This document shows, piece after piece, positions 24,717-34,937 of a stretch of DNA of 51,907 bases; position 1 is the first letter of the stretch; the number at the start of each line of letters is the position of its first letter. The translations under genes were made by a program, and so were the position numbers. Origin of the DNA: JAYPEY01 sp047618185 (GTDB lineage: Bacteria; Verrucomicrobiota; Verrucomicrobiia; Limisphaerales; JAYPEY01). The DNA lies in contig JBLHKZ010000005.1 of the NCBI GenBank assembly GCA_047618185.1, positions 1 to 51,907 of the forward strand. The letters run 5' to 3'. The notes under the pieces were generated by a model. It did no database searches, was not told where the DNA came from, and saw only the letters and a list, made by a program, of their open reading frames with translations.

Positions 24717-25152
24717 TGCGATGCCGAGCTTGGCGGTCATGCCGAAATATTTTTTTACAGGAAGAACTCCGATCGATAGGCGAGCCGGCTGTGGATTTCG
24801 GGATTCACAACAGTGACACGGCGATGGGCGCTTTCTTAGTGGTATTCGTTGAAAGAAATGCTGTTCACGCTCGGCTATCAATGGATCGATGCGGCGTCAT
24901 CCCGGCGCGGATGATGGCCTGTGTCAGGCGATTGAAGCCCGTTCCACGCGCAGGACTCCGTCGGACAGGATTTGCGCGCGCAAGCCGCCTCGCCCCTGCA
25001 TGGCCTCTTCGGCGGCTGGTCGCGCTTTGTTTTTGTTGTTCGTTTATACGCGGATCTTATGCGCGCGTCTCGCGATTTTGAGTCGGAATAGGGCGCGAAC
25101 CCGATTGACGGAAGCCGCCTCGAAATACAGGTTTGTCCTCGAACGAGTTTTT
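24717..25152. other. 436-base intergenic stretch, nothing firm identified
   Basis: An open frame runs through it in phase with the following gene, but its residues are low-quality and precede a proper signal peptide, so it is treated as leader. No repeat doublet or RNA gene recognised. Confidence 0.5.
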
Positions 25153-26700
25153 ATGAAAGCGCATTGGAGCCATATGAGACGGGGCCGCCTGCTGTCGACG
25201 ATTTTGGCGGCGGTCTTTCTTTCGGGGGTCGGTTTGGCCGACGCGGCGCAGAGCTCGCGTCTCTGGGGAAAGTCGGGCGAGCTGTGGACGCCCCAAAGCC
25301 GATTGCCGGATTTCTCCTACGCCGGATATCAGCGGGGTGAAAAGGCGATTGCCAGTCGCAAAGCGGACGTCGTAGTTCGCGACTTTGGCGCCATGGGTGA
25401 CGGGAAGACCGACGATACGGCGGCCATTCAGAAGGCGATCGACGCGTCCCCCGGCAAAGTCGTTTATCTTCCAGCCGGGACGTATCTCATTTCCGATTTC
25501 ATCACGATCGGTCAGAGCGGGACCGTGCTTCGCGGCGCCGGGTCATCGAAGAGCGTGCTGAAGTTTCAAAAGCCGTTGAACTCGGTCAAGCCCAACTGGG
25601 GAGCCACGACGTCGGGGAAAAGGACGTCCAATTATTCGTGGTCTGGCGGGTTTGTTCGAATCGCCGGCTCGCGCTCCACGAAGAAGCTGGCCGAGGTTGC
25701 GAAGGCCGCCAAACGCGGCGCTCAAGCCCTGGTCGTTTCTCAGGTCGACGCCTTCAAGAAAGGCGACGACGTTTCCCTGGAAATGCGGGACGCCTCGGAC
25801 AAAAGTCTCACCCGGCATCTTTACGCCGGCGATCCCGGACCGATCAGGAAACTCAAAGGGACGCGAGAATCCTTCGTCTTTCGCGTGACCGGGGTCGATC
25901 TCGTCGCGAATCGAATTTTATTTGATCGTCCGTTGCGGACGGATGTCCGTCCGGCCTGGAAGCCGTATTTGGTTTCCGCGACAAGTAGCGTTGAGGAGGC
26001 GGGGATCGAGGGGCTGGGATTCACCTTCCCGAATACTCCCTACCAGGGGCATTTCTCAGAGCTCGGTTTCAACGCGTTGGATGTGCGGGGAGCTCGCCAC
26101 TGTTGGGTGCGGGATATTCGCATCCATAATTCCGACAGCGGCATTTTCGTCAGCGGCGTGAACATCACGCTCGAGAATATTTTCATCACTTCGGACAGGA
26201 AGATTGAAAAGTCGCGCAAAGCGACCGGCCATCACGGCATTACGCTCAGCGGTCAGGACAACCTGCTGACTCGATTCAGTCTCGATACGCGATTCATGCA
26301 TGGGATTACGCTCACGCGCAGTTCTGCCGGCAATGTCGTTTCCATCGGACGCGGGGCGGATCTTTCTTTCGATCACCATCGTTATGGACCGCATTCCAAT
26401 CTGTTCACGGATATCTATCTGGGCGAGGGCAGCCGCATGTTCCAATCGGGCGGGGGAAGTCAGCTTGGCCGGCACAGCGCCGCCTACACGACGTTTTGGG
26501 GGATTCGTTCCCGAAAACCCCAGTCCTGGCCGTCCGCCTGGGGGCCGGACGTGATGAATCTCGTGGGCGTGCAAACGAAGTCGAAATCCGTGTTGGAGCC
26601 GGCCGGCCGCTGGATGGAGTCGATCGATCCCAACCAACTTCATCCGCGCAATCTCCACCAAGCGCAACTGGAGCGGCGATTGAAAACGTTGGAGGAATGA
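25153..26700 (+). CDS. Exported right-handed beta-helix protein, pectate-lyase-3 superfamily
   Basis: A protein of 515 residues with ATG 25153 (ATG 25174 is an alternative); signal peptide to about residue 32 (LADAAQ). Residues 73-88 read VVVRDFGAMGDGKTDD, the opening of Pectate_lyase_3 (PF12708), followed by TAAIQKAIDASPGKVVYLPA and GTYLISDFITIGQSGTVLRG. The rest is parallel beta-helix repeat (WVRDIRIHNSDSGIFVSGVN, HHGITLSGQDNLLTRFSLDT). This fold serves polysaccharide lyases and glycoside hydrolases; the catalytic residues cannot be assigned. Convergent with the DUF1501 operon on the other strand, only 28 bases apart. Confidence 0.85.
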   Translation: MKAHWSHMRRGRLLSTILAAVFLSGVGLADAAQSSRLWGKSGELWTPQSRLPDFSYAGYQRGEKAIASRKADVVVRDFGAMGDGKTDDTAAIQKAIDASPGKVVYLPAGTYLISDFITIGQSGTVLRGAGSSKSVLKFQKPLNSVKPNWGATTSGKRTSNYSWSGGFVRIAGSRSTKKLAEVAKAAKRGAQALVVSQVDAFKKGDDVSLEMRDASDKSLTRHLYAGDPGPIRKLKGTRESFVFRVTGVDLVANRILFDRPLRTDVRPAWKPYLVSATSSVEEAGIEGLGFTFPNTPYQGHFSELGFNALDVRGARHCWVRDIRIHNSDSGIFVSGVNITLENIFITSDRKIEKSRKATGHHGITLSGQDNLLTRFSLDTRFMHGITLTRSSAGNVVSIGRGADLSFDHHRYGPHSNLFTDIYLGEGSRMFQSGGGSQLGRHSAAYTTFWGIRSRKPQSWPSAWGPDVMNLVGVQTKSKSVLEPAGRWMESIDPNQLHPRNLHQAQLERRLKTLEE

Positions 26701-26728
26701 CGAGCCGGTGAAGTGAAGGTCTTCGGAG

Positions 26729-28162
26729 TCAGGCCAGCATCTTCTTTACCACGTGTCCGTGCACGTCGGTCAGTCGGTAGGGGCGGCCCTGGTACTTGAA
26801 AATGAGGCGTTCGTGGTTGAGGCCAAGGAGATGGAGAATCGTGGCCTGGACGTCGTGGACGTGGACGGCGTCGTTGATCACGTGAAAGCCCAGATCGTCG
26901 GTGGCGCCGATGGAAACGCCCGGTCTGACGCCGGCTCCGGCGAACCACATCGTGAAGGCCGTGGGGTGGTGGTCGCGGCCGAGGCTGCGGCCCAGCGCGG
27001 CGCTGGCTTCGACCATCGGCGTGCGTCCGAATTCGCCGCCCCAGATGACAAGCGTGTCTTCCAACAACCCGCGTTGCTTGAGATCGTTGATGAGCGCGGC
27101 GGAGGCCTGATCGATGTCTTTGGCCTTCTTTTTCACGCCGGCCTCGACATTGGAGTGGTGGTCCCAGCCGGGTTCGTAGACCTGCACGAAGCGGACGCCG
27201 CGCTCGATCAATCGTCGCGCGGTGAGGCAGTTGGTCGCGAAGTTTCCGCTGCCGGGCTTGGCGCCATACATGTCGATCGTGGCCTTTGACTCCTGCTTGA
27301 AATCCATCAGTTCCGGTGCGTGAGCCTGCATGCGATAGGCCATCTCGTAGGCGCTGATGCGAGTGGTGATCTCGGGGTCGCCGACGGTCTTGTGATTGAC
27401 CAGGTTCAGGTCGCGAATCAGATCGAGCGATTCGCGTTGGGCGCGGTTGTCAAAACCGGCGGGGTTGGAAACGTGGAGGATCGGATCGCCCTGGCTCCGA
27501 AAGGGAACGCCCTGGTGGCTGGAGGGCAGAAAGCCCGAGCTCCACATCGCGGCGCCGCCGCTGAGATTGCCGCCGCTCTTGAGCACGACAAAGGAGGGCA
27601 GGTTGTTGGACTCGCTGCCGATGCCGTAGCTGAGCCAGGAGCCCATGGCGGGGCGGCCGGGAATCGGACTTCCGGTGTTGAAGAAGAGTTGCGCCGGCGA
27701 GTGATTGAACTGATCGGTGTGAAGCGAGCGCACGACCGCAATGTCATCGGCGACGCTTCCCAGGTGTGGAAGAACCTCGGAAAGCTCGAGTCCGCTTTGC
27801 CCGTGCTTTTGAAATTTGAAACGCGGAGCGAGCACGGCGGCGTCGGGTTGAATGAAAGCGTAGCGCTGGCCTTTGATGACGGACGGGGGGATTGGCTTTC
27901 CGTCGAGTTCGCGCAGTTTCGGTTTGTTGTCAAAGAGATCGAGCTGGCTGGGCGCGCCGATCATGGAAAGGTAGATGACGCGTTTGGCCCGCGGCGCATA
28001 GTGCGTGGGTTTGGGCGTGAAGGGCGTCGTGCTGGCGGCGTGGCCCACGCTTGAAAGTCCGCGATCCGCGAGCAGCGAGGCCAGGGCGATCTTGCCGACG
28101 CCGACGCCGCAATCGGCAAAGAAATGTCGGCGGGTTTTCTGTTCGAGCGTGTGAGTGTTCAT
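26729..28162 (-). CDS. DUF1501 protein, Tat-exported (second copy)
   Basis: A protein of 477 residues. The ATG at 28162 is chosen, four bases after the preceding gene's stop; ATG 28189 would overlap by 23 bases. Twin-arginine motif TRRHFF at 10-15 and a hydrophobic h-region. DUF1501 blocks: KRVIYLSMIGAPSQLDLFDN, VVRSLHTDQFNHSPAQLFFN, RRLIERGVRFVQVYEPGWDH, VIWGGEFGRTPMVE, GRDHHPTAFTMWFAGAGVRP. It differs from the first DUF1501 gene in being the 30-residue-longer 'H-D-Q-F-N-H' subtype and in following, not preceding, its DUF1549 partner. Last gene of the sulfatase operon. Confidence 0.92.
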   Translation of the reverse strand: MNTHTLEQKTRRHFFADCGVGVGKIALASLLADRGLSSVGHAASTTPFTPKPTHYAPRAKRVIYLSMIGAPSQLDLFDNKPKLRELDGKPIPPSVIKGQRYAFIQPDAAVLAPRFKFQKHGQSGLELSEVLPHLGSVADDIAVVRSLHTDQFNHSPAQLFFNTGSPIPGRPAMGSWLSYGIGSESNNLPSFVVLKSGGNLSGGAAMWSSGFLPSSHQGVPFRSQGDPILHVSNPAGFDNRAQRESLDLIRDLNLVNHKTVGDPEITTRISAYEMAYRMQAHAPELMDFKQESKATIDMYGAKPGSGNFATNCLTARRLIERGVRFVQVYEPGWDHHSNVEAGVKKKAKDIDQASAALINDLKQRGLLEDTLVIWGGEFGRTPMVEASAALGRSLGRDHHPTAFTMWFAGAGVRPGVSIGATDDLGFHVINDAVHVHDVQATILHLLGLNHERLIFKYQGRPYRLTDVHGHVVKKMLA

Positions 28163-28166
28163 GGCT

Positions 28167-31100
28167 TCATTGCTTGGTGATGGTTTCATCCAGATTCAAA
28201 ATGGCACGCGCGACCATCGTCCACGCCGCCTGGTTTGGATCGTCCGATTGGCCTCTGTTCAGTTTTTTTGCGTCGAGTTCGTTTTTTTTGAGTCGCGCCA
28301 GTTGCGCGCCGTGGTAGGCGACGATGCGGCGTAGCTCGTCGTCATTGGGCGGACGAGTGAGGCAGCGCCTGAAAAGGGCGGCGGCGGTCGAGGCGGGATC
28401 GGCGTTTTTGTTCGCGGCGGCCTGGCGGCCCAGGGCGCGGGCCGCTTCGAGAAACATCTCGTCGTTGAGCAAGGTGAGGGCTTGCAAGGGGGTGTTGCTT
28501 CGTTCGCGGCGCGGGATGCAATTCTCACCGGTCGGGCCGTCGAAGGCGAGGTAGGCGGCGAAGGGCGCGGTGCGTTTGACGAAGGTGTAGAGCGAGCGTC
28601 GGTAGCGGTCTTCGCCGTCGACGACATTCCAATTCACATTACCGTAGGCGAGTTTGGTGACGCTTTCGGGTTGGGGAGGATAAACGCTGGGGCCTCCCAT
28701 TTTGTCGGCCAGAAGACCGCTGGCTTGCAACGCAATGTCGCGGACCATTTCAGCCTCCACGCGAAATCTGGGTCCGCGCGCCAGTAGTCGGTTATCGGCG
28801 TCGCGCAGCAGCAGTTCGGGCGTGACTGTTGAAACTTGGCGGTAGGTTGCGCTGGAGACGAGGAGGCGGTGCAAGTCCTTGAACGACCAGCCGTGGTCGA
28901 TGAATTCGACGGCGAGCCAATCCAATAATTCGGGGTGCGAACGCGGCATGGCCTGGGTGCCGAAATCAGCGGTCGAGCGTACGATCCCTTTTCCGAAGAG
29001 CGCCTGCCAGGCGCGGTTGACGGTGACGCGCGCAGCCAGGGGATTTTGACGGCTGGCCAGCCAACGCGCGAACTCGAGGCGATTGGAGGGGGCGTTTCGG
29101 GTGGCTCCGGTCAGGGCGTCGATCAGGCCCGGCGAAACGCGCTCTTCGGCTTTCAGATACTCGCCGCGCCGATGTCGGTGCGTGGGGCGGGGATTGTCCG
29201 GCGCTCGCTCCAGCATGACCATGGTCTCGGGCATCGCAGGGAGGCTCTTGCGCAATGCATCGATCAACTTGTGTTGTTTGGTCAGCTCTGGCGCCACGGC
29301 GAGAAAATGTTTTCTCACAGCAGACCGCTCCGGCTCGGTCCAAGCTTTTGCCTCGCGAGCCAGCAAGGCTTCGATCTCGACCGGCAAGGGCGACGCTTTT
29401 GCCGTGTCGGTTGAAGCTGTCGCGGAAAAGCGAAAACGTCCGAGGCTCGCGGCGAAGTGCCGTTCAAAGAGCATTTCGAGATCGATCTTCGCGCCGCTGG
29501 AAATGGGTTTCGTGAAATTCAGGACGAGCTGATGGGGCTTACCCTGCTCGGTTGAGGTGGACCAGCCGGTTGAGCCGTCACCGTCGAAGACGTTGGTCGC
29601 CCAGGCCTTGCCCGAGCCGATGCTGATCTTGCCAAAACTGTGGGAAGCGCCGCTGAATTGCACCGTCTTTCCGTCAGCCTTTGCCGTCAGTTCGCTCAGG
29701 AAGAAATCGCCTTTGCGGCCTTCGTAGTAACAGCGGCCCGGCCCGCCTTCTGGGAGCCGCTCGTCGGGCAGGACTTCCAGGCGCAGCGCGGTGATGGGTT
29801 TCTGGGACGCGTCGAGTTTGAAGCTGAGTTCGAATACATCGCGCTTGGTGATGTCGCCGCTGGAGAAGATCGATCCGTCGTTGAGCAGCTCCAGCTTGGG
29901 CAGATTGCTGCTCAACCGTGTGGGGCGGATGATCGTCCAGGGCGTCGCCGCAGGTTTTTGCGCTTCAATCCATTCGTTGAGTTTCGTTTCCAGATGGGCG
30001 GCGCGACGTTTCGAAATCGGGACGTCTCCTTTGACGGGCGGAAACTGATTTGGCAGATCCGACTCTAGTTTTGCAATGCGCGCCTCGATGTCGGCCTCCC
30101 GACGCAGGAGCGATTCGTCCGGCGCGGCGATGTCCGGTTCGTCGGCGTTGTTCATCAACGCCATCATCTCGTAGTAATCCGTGTGGGTGATGGGGTCGTA
30201 CTTGTGGGTGTGGCATTGCGCGCAGCCGGTCGTGAGGCCGAGCCAGACCGAGCCGGTTGTCGCGACGCGATCCACCATGGCGTAGAAGCGATATTCCAGT
30301 GGATCAATGCCGCCTTCCTCGTTGAGCATGGTGTTGCGATGAAATCCGGTGGCGATGCGTTGATCGAGGGTGGCGTTGGGGAGCATGTCGCCGGCCAGTT
30401 GCTCGATGGAGAACTGGTCGAAGGGCATGTCGTCGTTGAGCGCGCGAATGACCCAGTCGCGGTAGGGCCAGATGGATCGCGGCCGATCTTTCTCGTAGCC
30501 GTTGGTGTCGGCATAGCGGGCGAGGTCGAGCCAGAGCCGCGCCCAACGCTCCCCGTAGCGGGGTGATTTCAGCAGGCGGTCGACGATTTTTTGATAAGCC
30601 AGCGGATCGGAATCATTTACGAAGGCGTCGGCTTCCTCGGGCGTTGGCGGCAGCCCGATCAGATCGAGATAAAGCCGGCGAATCAGCGTGTGACGATTCG
30701 CCTCGGCTGAGGGGACGAGCCCTTCGCGTTCGAGCCGGGCAAGAACGAAGCGATCAATGGGATTGCGGATCCAGCGATCGGCGTTCACGGCTGGCGGAGT
30801 GGGGCGGACGGGCGGAGTGAAAGACCAATGCGTCTCGTATTCGGCGCCGCTTGCGATCCAATGCTTCAATGTTTCAATCTGTTGCGGGGTCAGCGACAGA
30901 TTGGAGTCGGCGGGCGGCATGAGTTCGTCTGAGTCGCTGTGCGAGACGCGCTTGAATAATTCGCTGTTGGCCGGATCGCCGGGAGCCAGGGCTGCCGCGG
31001 CTCCGGCGGAGGTGTCCAGACGCAGTTTTGCTTTGCGCGTCTTGTCGTCGGGGCCGTGGCATTTGAAGCAGTTGGCGGCGAGAATGGGGCGAACGTCGGT

Positions 31101-31325
31101 GTTGAAATCGATGGGAGAGGGATCGGCGGCGGAGGTTGAGAGGGAGCCGGTGACGAGGAGGAGAAGCGCGAACAAGCAGGGTAGGGACGCGCTGCTGCGC
31201 GTCCTGGCTCGAACCGGAACGACGGCCGGCAATCTTTCGACAAACTGCTCATTTCGGACGCGCGGCAGCGCGTCGCTACCGCGTTCTTTCCTGGCTCCAG
31301 ATTGGTGATGCTGTTCGGACGTCAT
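28167..31325 (-). CDS. PSCyt1-DUF1549-DUF1553 cytochrome with repeat-derived N-terminus
   Basis: A protein of 1052 residues if the ATG at 31325 is used; this ATG overlaps the upstream sulfatase stop as ATGA, the usual sign of translational coupling. Residues about 12-48 are translated from two copies of a palindromic repeat, and only then comes a hydrophobic signal segment (CLFALLLLVTGSLSTSAAD). PSCyt1 haem site Cys86-x-x-Cys89-His90 (NCFKCHGPDDKTRKAKLRLD), PPADSNLSLTPQQIETLKHW; DUF1549 with CAQCHTHKYDP (Cys368, His372); a discoidin/concanavalin-like insert around 510-700; DUF1553 at the C-terminus (NRLEFARWLASRQNPLAARV, RRERSNTPLQALTLLNDE). Periplasmic, function unknown. Middle gene of a three-gene operon. 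Confidence 0.9.
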   Translation of the reverse strand: MTSEQHHQSGARKERGSDALPRVRNEQFVERLPAVVPVRARTRSSASLPCLFALLLLVTGSLSTSAADPSPIDFNTDVRPILAANCFKCHGPDDKTRKAKLRLDTSAGAAAALAPGDPANSELFKRVSHSDSDELMPPADSNLSLTPQQIETLKHWIASGAEYETHWSFTPPVRPTPPAVNADRWIRNPIDRFVLARLEREGLVPSAEANRHTLIRRLYLDLIGLPPTPEEADAFVNDSDPLAYQKIVDRLLKSPRYGERWARLWLDLARYADTNGYEKDRPRSIWPYRDWVIRALNDDMPFDQFSIEQLAGDMLPNATLDQRIATGFHRNTMLNEEGGIDPLEYRFYAMVDRVATTGSVWLGLTTGCAQCHTHKYDPITHTDYYEMMALMNNADEPDIAAPDESLLRREADIEARIAKLESDLPNQFPPVKGDVPISKRRAAHLETKLNEWIEAQKPAATPWTIIRPTRLSSNLPKLELLNDGSIFSSGDITKRDVFELSFKLDASQKPITALRLEVLPDERLPEGGPGRCYYEGRKGDFFLSELTAKADGKTVQFSGASHSFGKISIGSGKAWATNVFDGDGSTGWSTSTEQGKPHQLVLNFTKPISSGAKIDLEMLFERHFAASLGRFRFSATASTDTAKASPLPVEIEALLAREAKAWTEPERSAVRKHFLAVAPELTKQHKLIDALRKSLPAMPETMVMLERAPDNPRPTHRHRRGEYLKAEERVSPGLIDALTGATRNAPSNRLEFARWLASRQNPLAARVTVNRAWQALFGKGIVRSTADFGTQAMPRSHPELLDWLAVEFIDHGWSFKDLHRLLVSSATYRQVSTVTPELLLRDADNRLLARGPRFRVEAEMVRDIALQASGLLADKMGGPSVYPPQPESVTKLAYGNVNWNVVDGEDRYRRSLYTFVKRTAPFAAYLAFDGPTGENCIPRRERSNTPLQALTLLNDEMFLEAARALGRQAAANKNADPASTAAALFRRCLTRPPNDDELRRIVAYHGAQLARLKKNELDAKKLNRGQSDDPNQAAWTMVARAILNLDETITKQ
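31181..31283. repeat. Inverted doublet of the TAGGGACGCGC...GCGCGTCC repeat inside a coding region
   Basis: Copies 31181-31210 and 31255-31283, each itself palindromic, lie in inverted orientation 44 bases apart within the N-terminal codons of the cytochrome gene. Confidence 0.75.
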
Positions 31326-33004
31326 TTGCTTTTCTTCTTCCCGGTCCGGGATTTCTTCGATCTGGCTTTGCCTTTCCCCGTGGGTTCGGGCAGATCCTGT
31401 TTCGCCAGTTCGGTGAATTCCGCCATTTTCCTGTCCCATAATGCGGCCAGTCGTTTGGCGCGGTCCGGCTGTTTCCTGCTCAGGTCGTTTGACTCCGCCC
31501 GATCTGTTTTTAGATTGTAGAGTTCCCAGGCTTCGCCCTTGGGCGCGACGAGTTTCCAGTTGCCCTGTCGGACGGCCTTGTGGCCGTCGTGAAACCACCA
31601 TAGTGAATCATGCGTCACGGAGCCGTCGTTTGCGAACGCCGGGAGCAGGCTGGTTCCAGGCGGTGTTGGCACGGGTTTTCCATTCAGCGTTGTCGGAGCT
31701 ACGCCGCCGATGGCTTCAAGGATGGATGGCGCGATGTCGATGACGTGGCCGGTGTTGCGTCGGAACTTGCCGCGCGCCTTGATGCCCTCCGGCCAGCTCA
31801 CGATCAACGGCGTCGAGATGCCGCCTTCGTGGGTCCAGGTTTTGTGGCGGCGAAATGGCGTGTTGGAGGTCGTCGACCAACCGGGGCCGAGGCAAAGATA
31901 GGTCGCTGCCGAGCCGGGCGCGGCGGAGCGATCGTGGCCATCGTCGCGGACCATGATTTCCGCGCTGGCTCCGTTGTCGGAAAGAAAGAATATCAGCGTG
32001 TTGTCGAGCTGTTTCATGGCGCGGAGTTGGTCGAGCACACGGCCGATTTCCTGGTCCATGCGATCGATCATCGCGGCATGGATCGCCATTTTGATCGACT
32101 GAAACTCACGCTGCTCATCCGTCATGAAATCCCATTTTACGGGGCGATTGACTTCCGCGTCGCCGAGTTTCTCCAGGTGATCGGGAAAAGCGTATGGCGG
32201 CCCCAGCTCGCGCTCGACCTCGGAGAGGCTGCCGCTCAGGAGCCCCATCTTTTGCTGTCGCGACCAGCGTTCCTGGCGGACGGCCGCCCAATCGCGACGG
32301 TAGATTTCCTTGTAGCGCGCGATGTCTTCCGGGAGCGCATGCAATGGAAAGTGGGGAGCGGTGAAGGCGAGGTAGTGAAAGAAGGGTTTGTTGGCATGCT
32401 TCGCGGCGTGTTCCTTGAGGCTCTTGACGGCGTGGTCGGCAATGGCGGTGGTTCCGTAGTAGCCGCTGTCCTTTTCGACCGGCGCGAGCGGCTGGTCGTC
32501 CTCCCAGTGTTTCGTCGGATTGAAGAAGCGCCCCTGGTCGCGGATGTAGTAGGAGCGATCGAATCCGTTTTCGATGGGCATGCCGTCGATGTGCCATTTG
32601 CCGGAATGGTAGGAACGGTAGCCGAGCGGTTTGAGGGTGGCGGGGAGGAGGCGCGCCCAGGGCTGGCGCAGGCCGCGTCCGCCGCTGGGGATGCCCGGCA
32701 CGGTGTCGCGGCGAATCTGCTGGGCGTAGTAGCCCGTGAGGAGGGAGCCGCGCGTGGGCCAGCAGCGGCCGGTGTTGTAGAATTGCGTGAAGCGCAGTCC
32801 GTTCGCGGCGAGGCCGTCAAGATTGGGGGTCTGAATTTCGCCGCCGTAACATCCGAGATCGGAGTAGCCGAGGTCGTCGGCCATGATGAGCAAGACATTG
32901 GGGCGAGCGGCGTTGGCGTGCGAGGCTGGGGCCAGGAGCGTCAATAGTGCGATCAGCGTCAGGTGGTGGAATCGCTTCAGGATCATGTATTGAGTTTGGT
33001 GCAT
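31322..33004 (-). CDS. Exported type I sulfatase, first gene of a cytochrome operon
   Basis: A protein of 560 residues from ATG 33004 (ATG 32986 also plausible; TTG 33016 less so). Signal peptide ends SHANAARP. Sulfatase motifs: NVLLIMADDLGYSDLGCYGG with metal ligands Asp43 and Asp44; GRCWPTRGSLLTGYY with Cys81 in a CxPTR formylglycine signature; SYHSGKWHIDG; TLIFFLSDNGASAEIM. It is the 'arylsulfatase A-like' subtype. The C-terminus is Lys-rich (GKGKARSKKSRTGKKKSK). Its stop overlaps the start of the PSCyt1 gene (ATGA), and DUF1501 follows, linking a sulfatase with both cytochrome-associated families in one transcript. Confidence 0.93.
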   Translation of the reverse strand: MHQTQYMILKRFHHLTLIALLTLLAPASHANAARPNVLLIMADDLGYSDLGCYGGEIQTPNLDGLAANGLRFTQFYNTGRCWPTRGSLLTGYYAQQIRRDTVPGIPSGGRGLRQPWARLLPATLKPLGYRSYHSGKWHIDGMPIENGFDRSYYIRDQGRFFNPTKHWEDDQPLAPVEKDSGYYGTTAIADHAVKSLKEHAAKHANKPFFHYLAFTAPHFPLHALPEDIARYKEIYRRDWAAVRQERWSRQQKMGLLSGSLSEVERELGPPYAFPDHLEKLGDAEVNRPVKWDFMTDEQREFQSIKMAIHAAMIDRMDQEIGRVLDQLRAMKQLDNTLIFFLSDNGASAEIMVRDDGHDRSAAPGSAATYLCLGPGWSTTSNTPFRRHKTWTHEGGISTPLIVSWPEGIKARGKFRRNTGHVIDIAPSILEAIGGVAPTTLNGKPVPTPPGTSLLPAFANDGSVTHDSLWWFHDGHKAVRQGNWKLVAPKGEAWELYNLKTDRAESNDLSRKQPDRAKRLAALWDRKMAEFTELAKQDLPEPTGKGKARSKKSRTGKKKSK

Positions 33005-33016
33005 TGTGCGGCGCAA

Positions 33017-33207
33017 CGATATGTTCGAATAGAAGAATGACCATGACTGAAAGCGCTGAATTCATGAAGTATTGTGTTTTTGTTGACGCTTGGATTGAAT
33101 TTGGTGAATTCCGACGCGGGCCGGCAAATTGAATTGACGGCGGGCAGCTGCGTCGGCTTTTAAATTTTCCTCGGAATAGGGAGCCGCTCGCATGTATCAC
33201 AACGGCC
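33017..33207. other. Divergent intergenic region
   Basis: 191 bases between the leftward sulfatase operon and the rightward SRPBCC gene; must hold both promoters. No confident -35/-10 pair was recognised. Confidence 0.4.
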
Positions 33208-33639
33208 ATGGGTTCCTGCTACAACACTTCCGTTATCAACGCCCCGATCGCCGCGGTCTGGGACAAAATTCGAAACTTCCACAAGATGGACTGGGCCGCC
33301 GGCGTCATTACGAGCGTCGAGCCCGTGGGCGATGTTCCCGGGGATGAGCCCGGCGCCGGGCGCGTGCTCAACGAGGCGATTCACGAGACGCTGCGCACGT
33401 TGAATGACGACGATTACAGCCTGTCGTACACCATCGACGACGGTCCCAGCCCGATTTCCAAGGACGACGTCAGCAACTATCTCGGCGAAGTGCGGCTAGT
33501 TCCGATCACCGAAAACGACGCCACGCTCATCGAATGGAAATCGTCCTATGAATCCGACGCGAACGAAGCGGTGGGAGATTTCTGCAATCCGATCTACCGC
33601 GCGCTGCTGCAGGCGTTGAAGAGTTATTTTGCAGGGTAG
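33208..33639 (+). CDS. SRPBCC superfamily (polyketide cyclase/START-like) protein
   Basis: A protein of 143 residues from ATG 33208. Starts SVINAPIAAVWDKIRNFHKM with a following glycine-rich loop and ends YRALLQALKSYFAG, the layout of the SRPBCC / polyketide cyclase 2 family: an N-terminal VxxPxxxVWxxIxDF strand-helix unit, beta-sheet (LVPITENDATLIEWKSSYES) and a long C-terminal helix. Binds a hydrophobic ligand in the family; ligand unknown here. Cytosolic. Convergent with the end of the secretion operon. Confidence 0.8.
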   Translation: MGSCYNTSVINAPIAAVWDKIRNFHKMDWAAGVITSVEPVGDVPGDEPGAGRVLNEAIHETLRTLNDDDYSLSYTIDDGPSPISKDDVSNYLGEVRLVPITENDATLIEWKSSYESDANEAVGDFCNPIYRALLQALKSYFAG

Positions 33640-33710
33640 GGCGGGTTTCCCGATTCTTAATTGCCCCGCGTTCTTAATCTTGAACTGGGCCCGACGGGAC
33701 GGAATCTGGA

Positions 33711-34880
<1,170 letters not shown>

Positions 34881-34937
34881 TAATTCCCTTGTCGGTTTGT
34901 TCGTTGGTCCCGTCGTTGGCGAAGAGTAAATGCGCGC

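Noticed and set aside
24889..25152. N-terminal extension of the beta-helix gene
   Set aside because: Residues have no protein-like pattern and precede a normal signal peptide at 25153.
31610..32947. Long open frame (445 codons) on the plus strand opposite the sulfatase
   Set aside because: Fully antisense to a clear sulfatase gene; composition is a codon-position mirror of the GC-rich gene and shows no domain signature.
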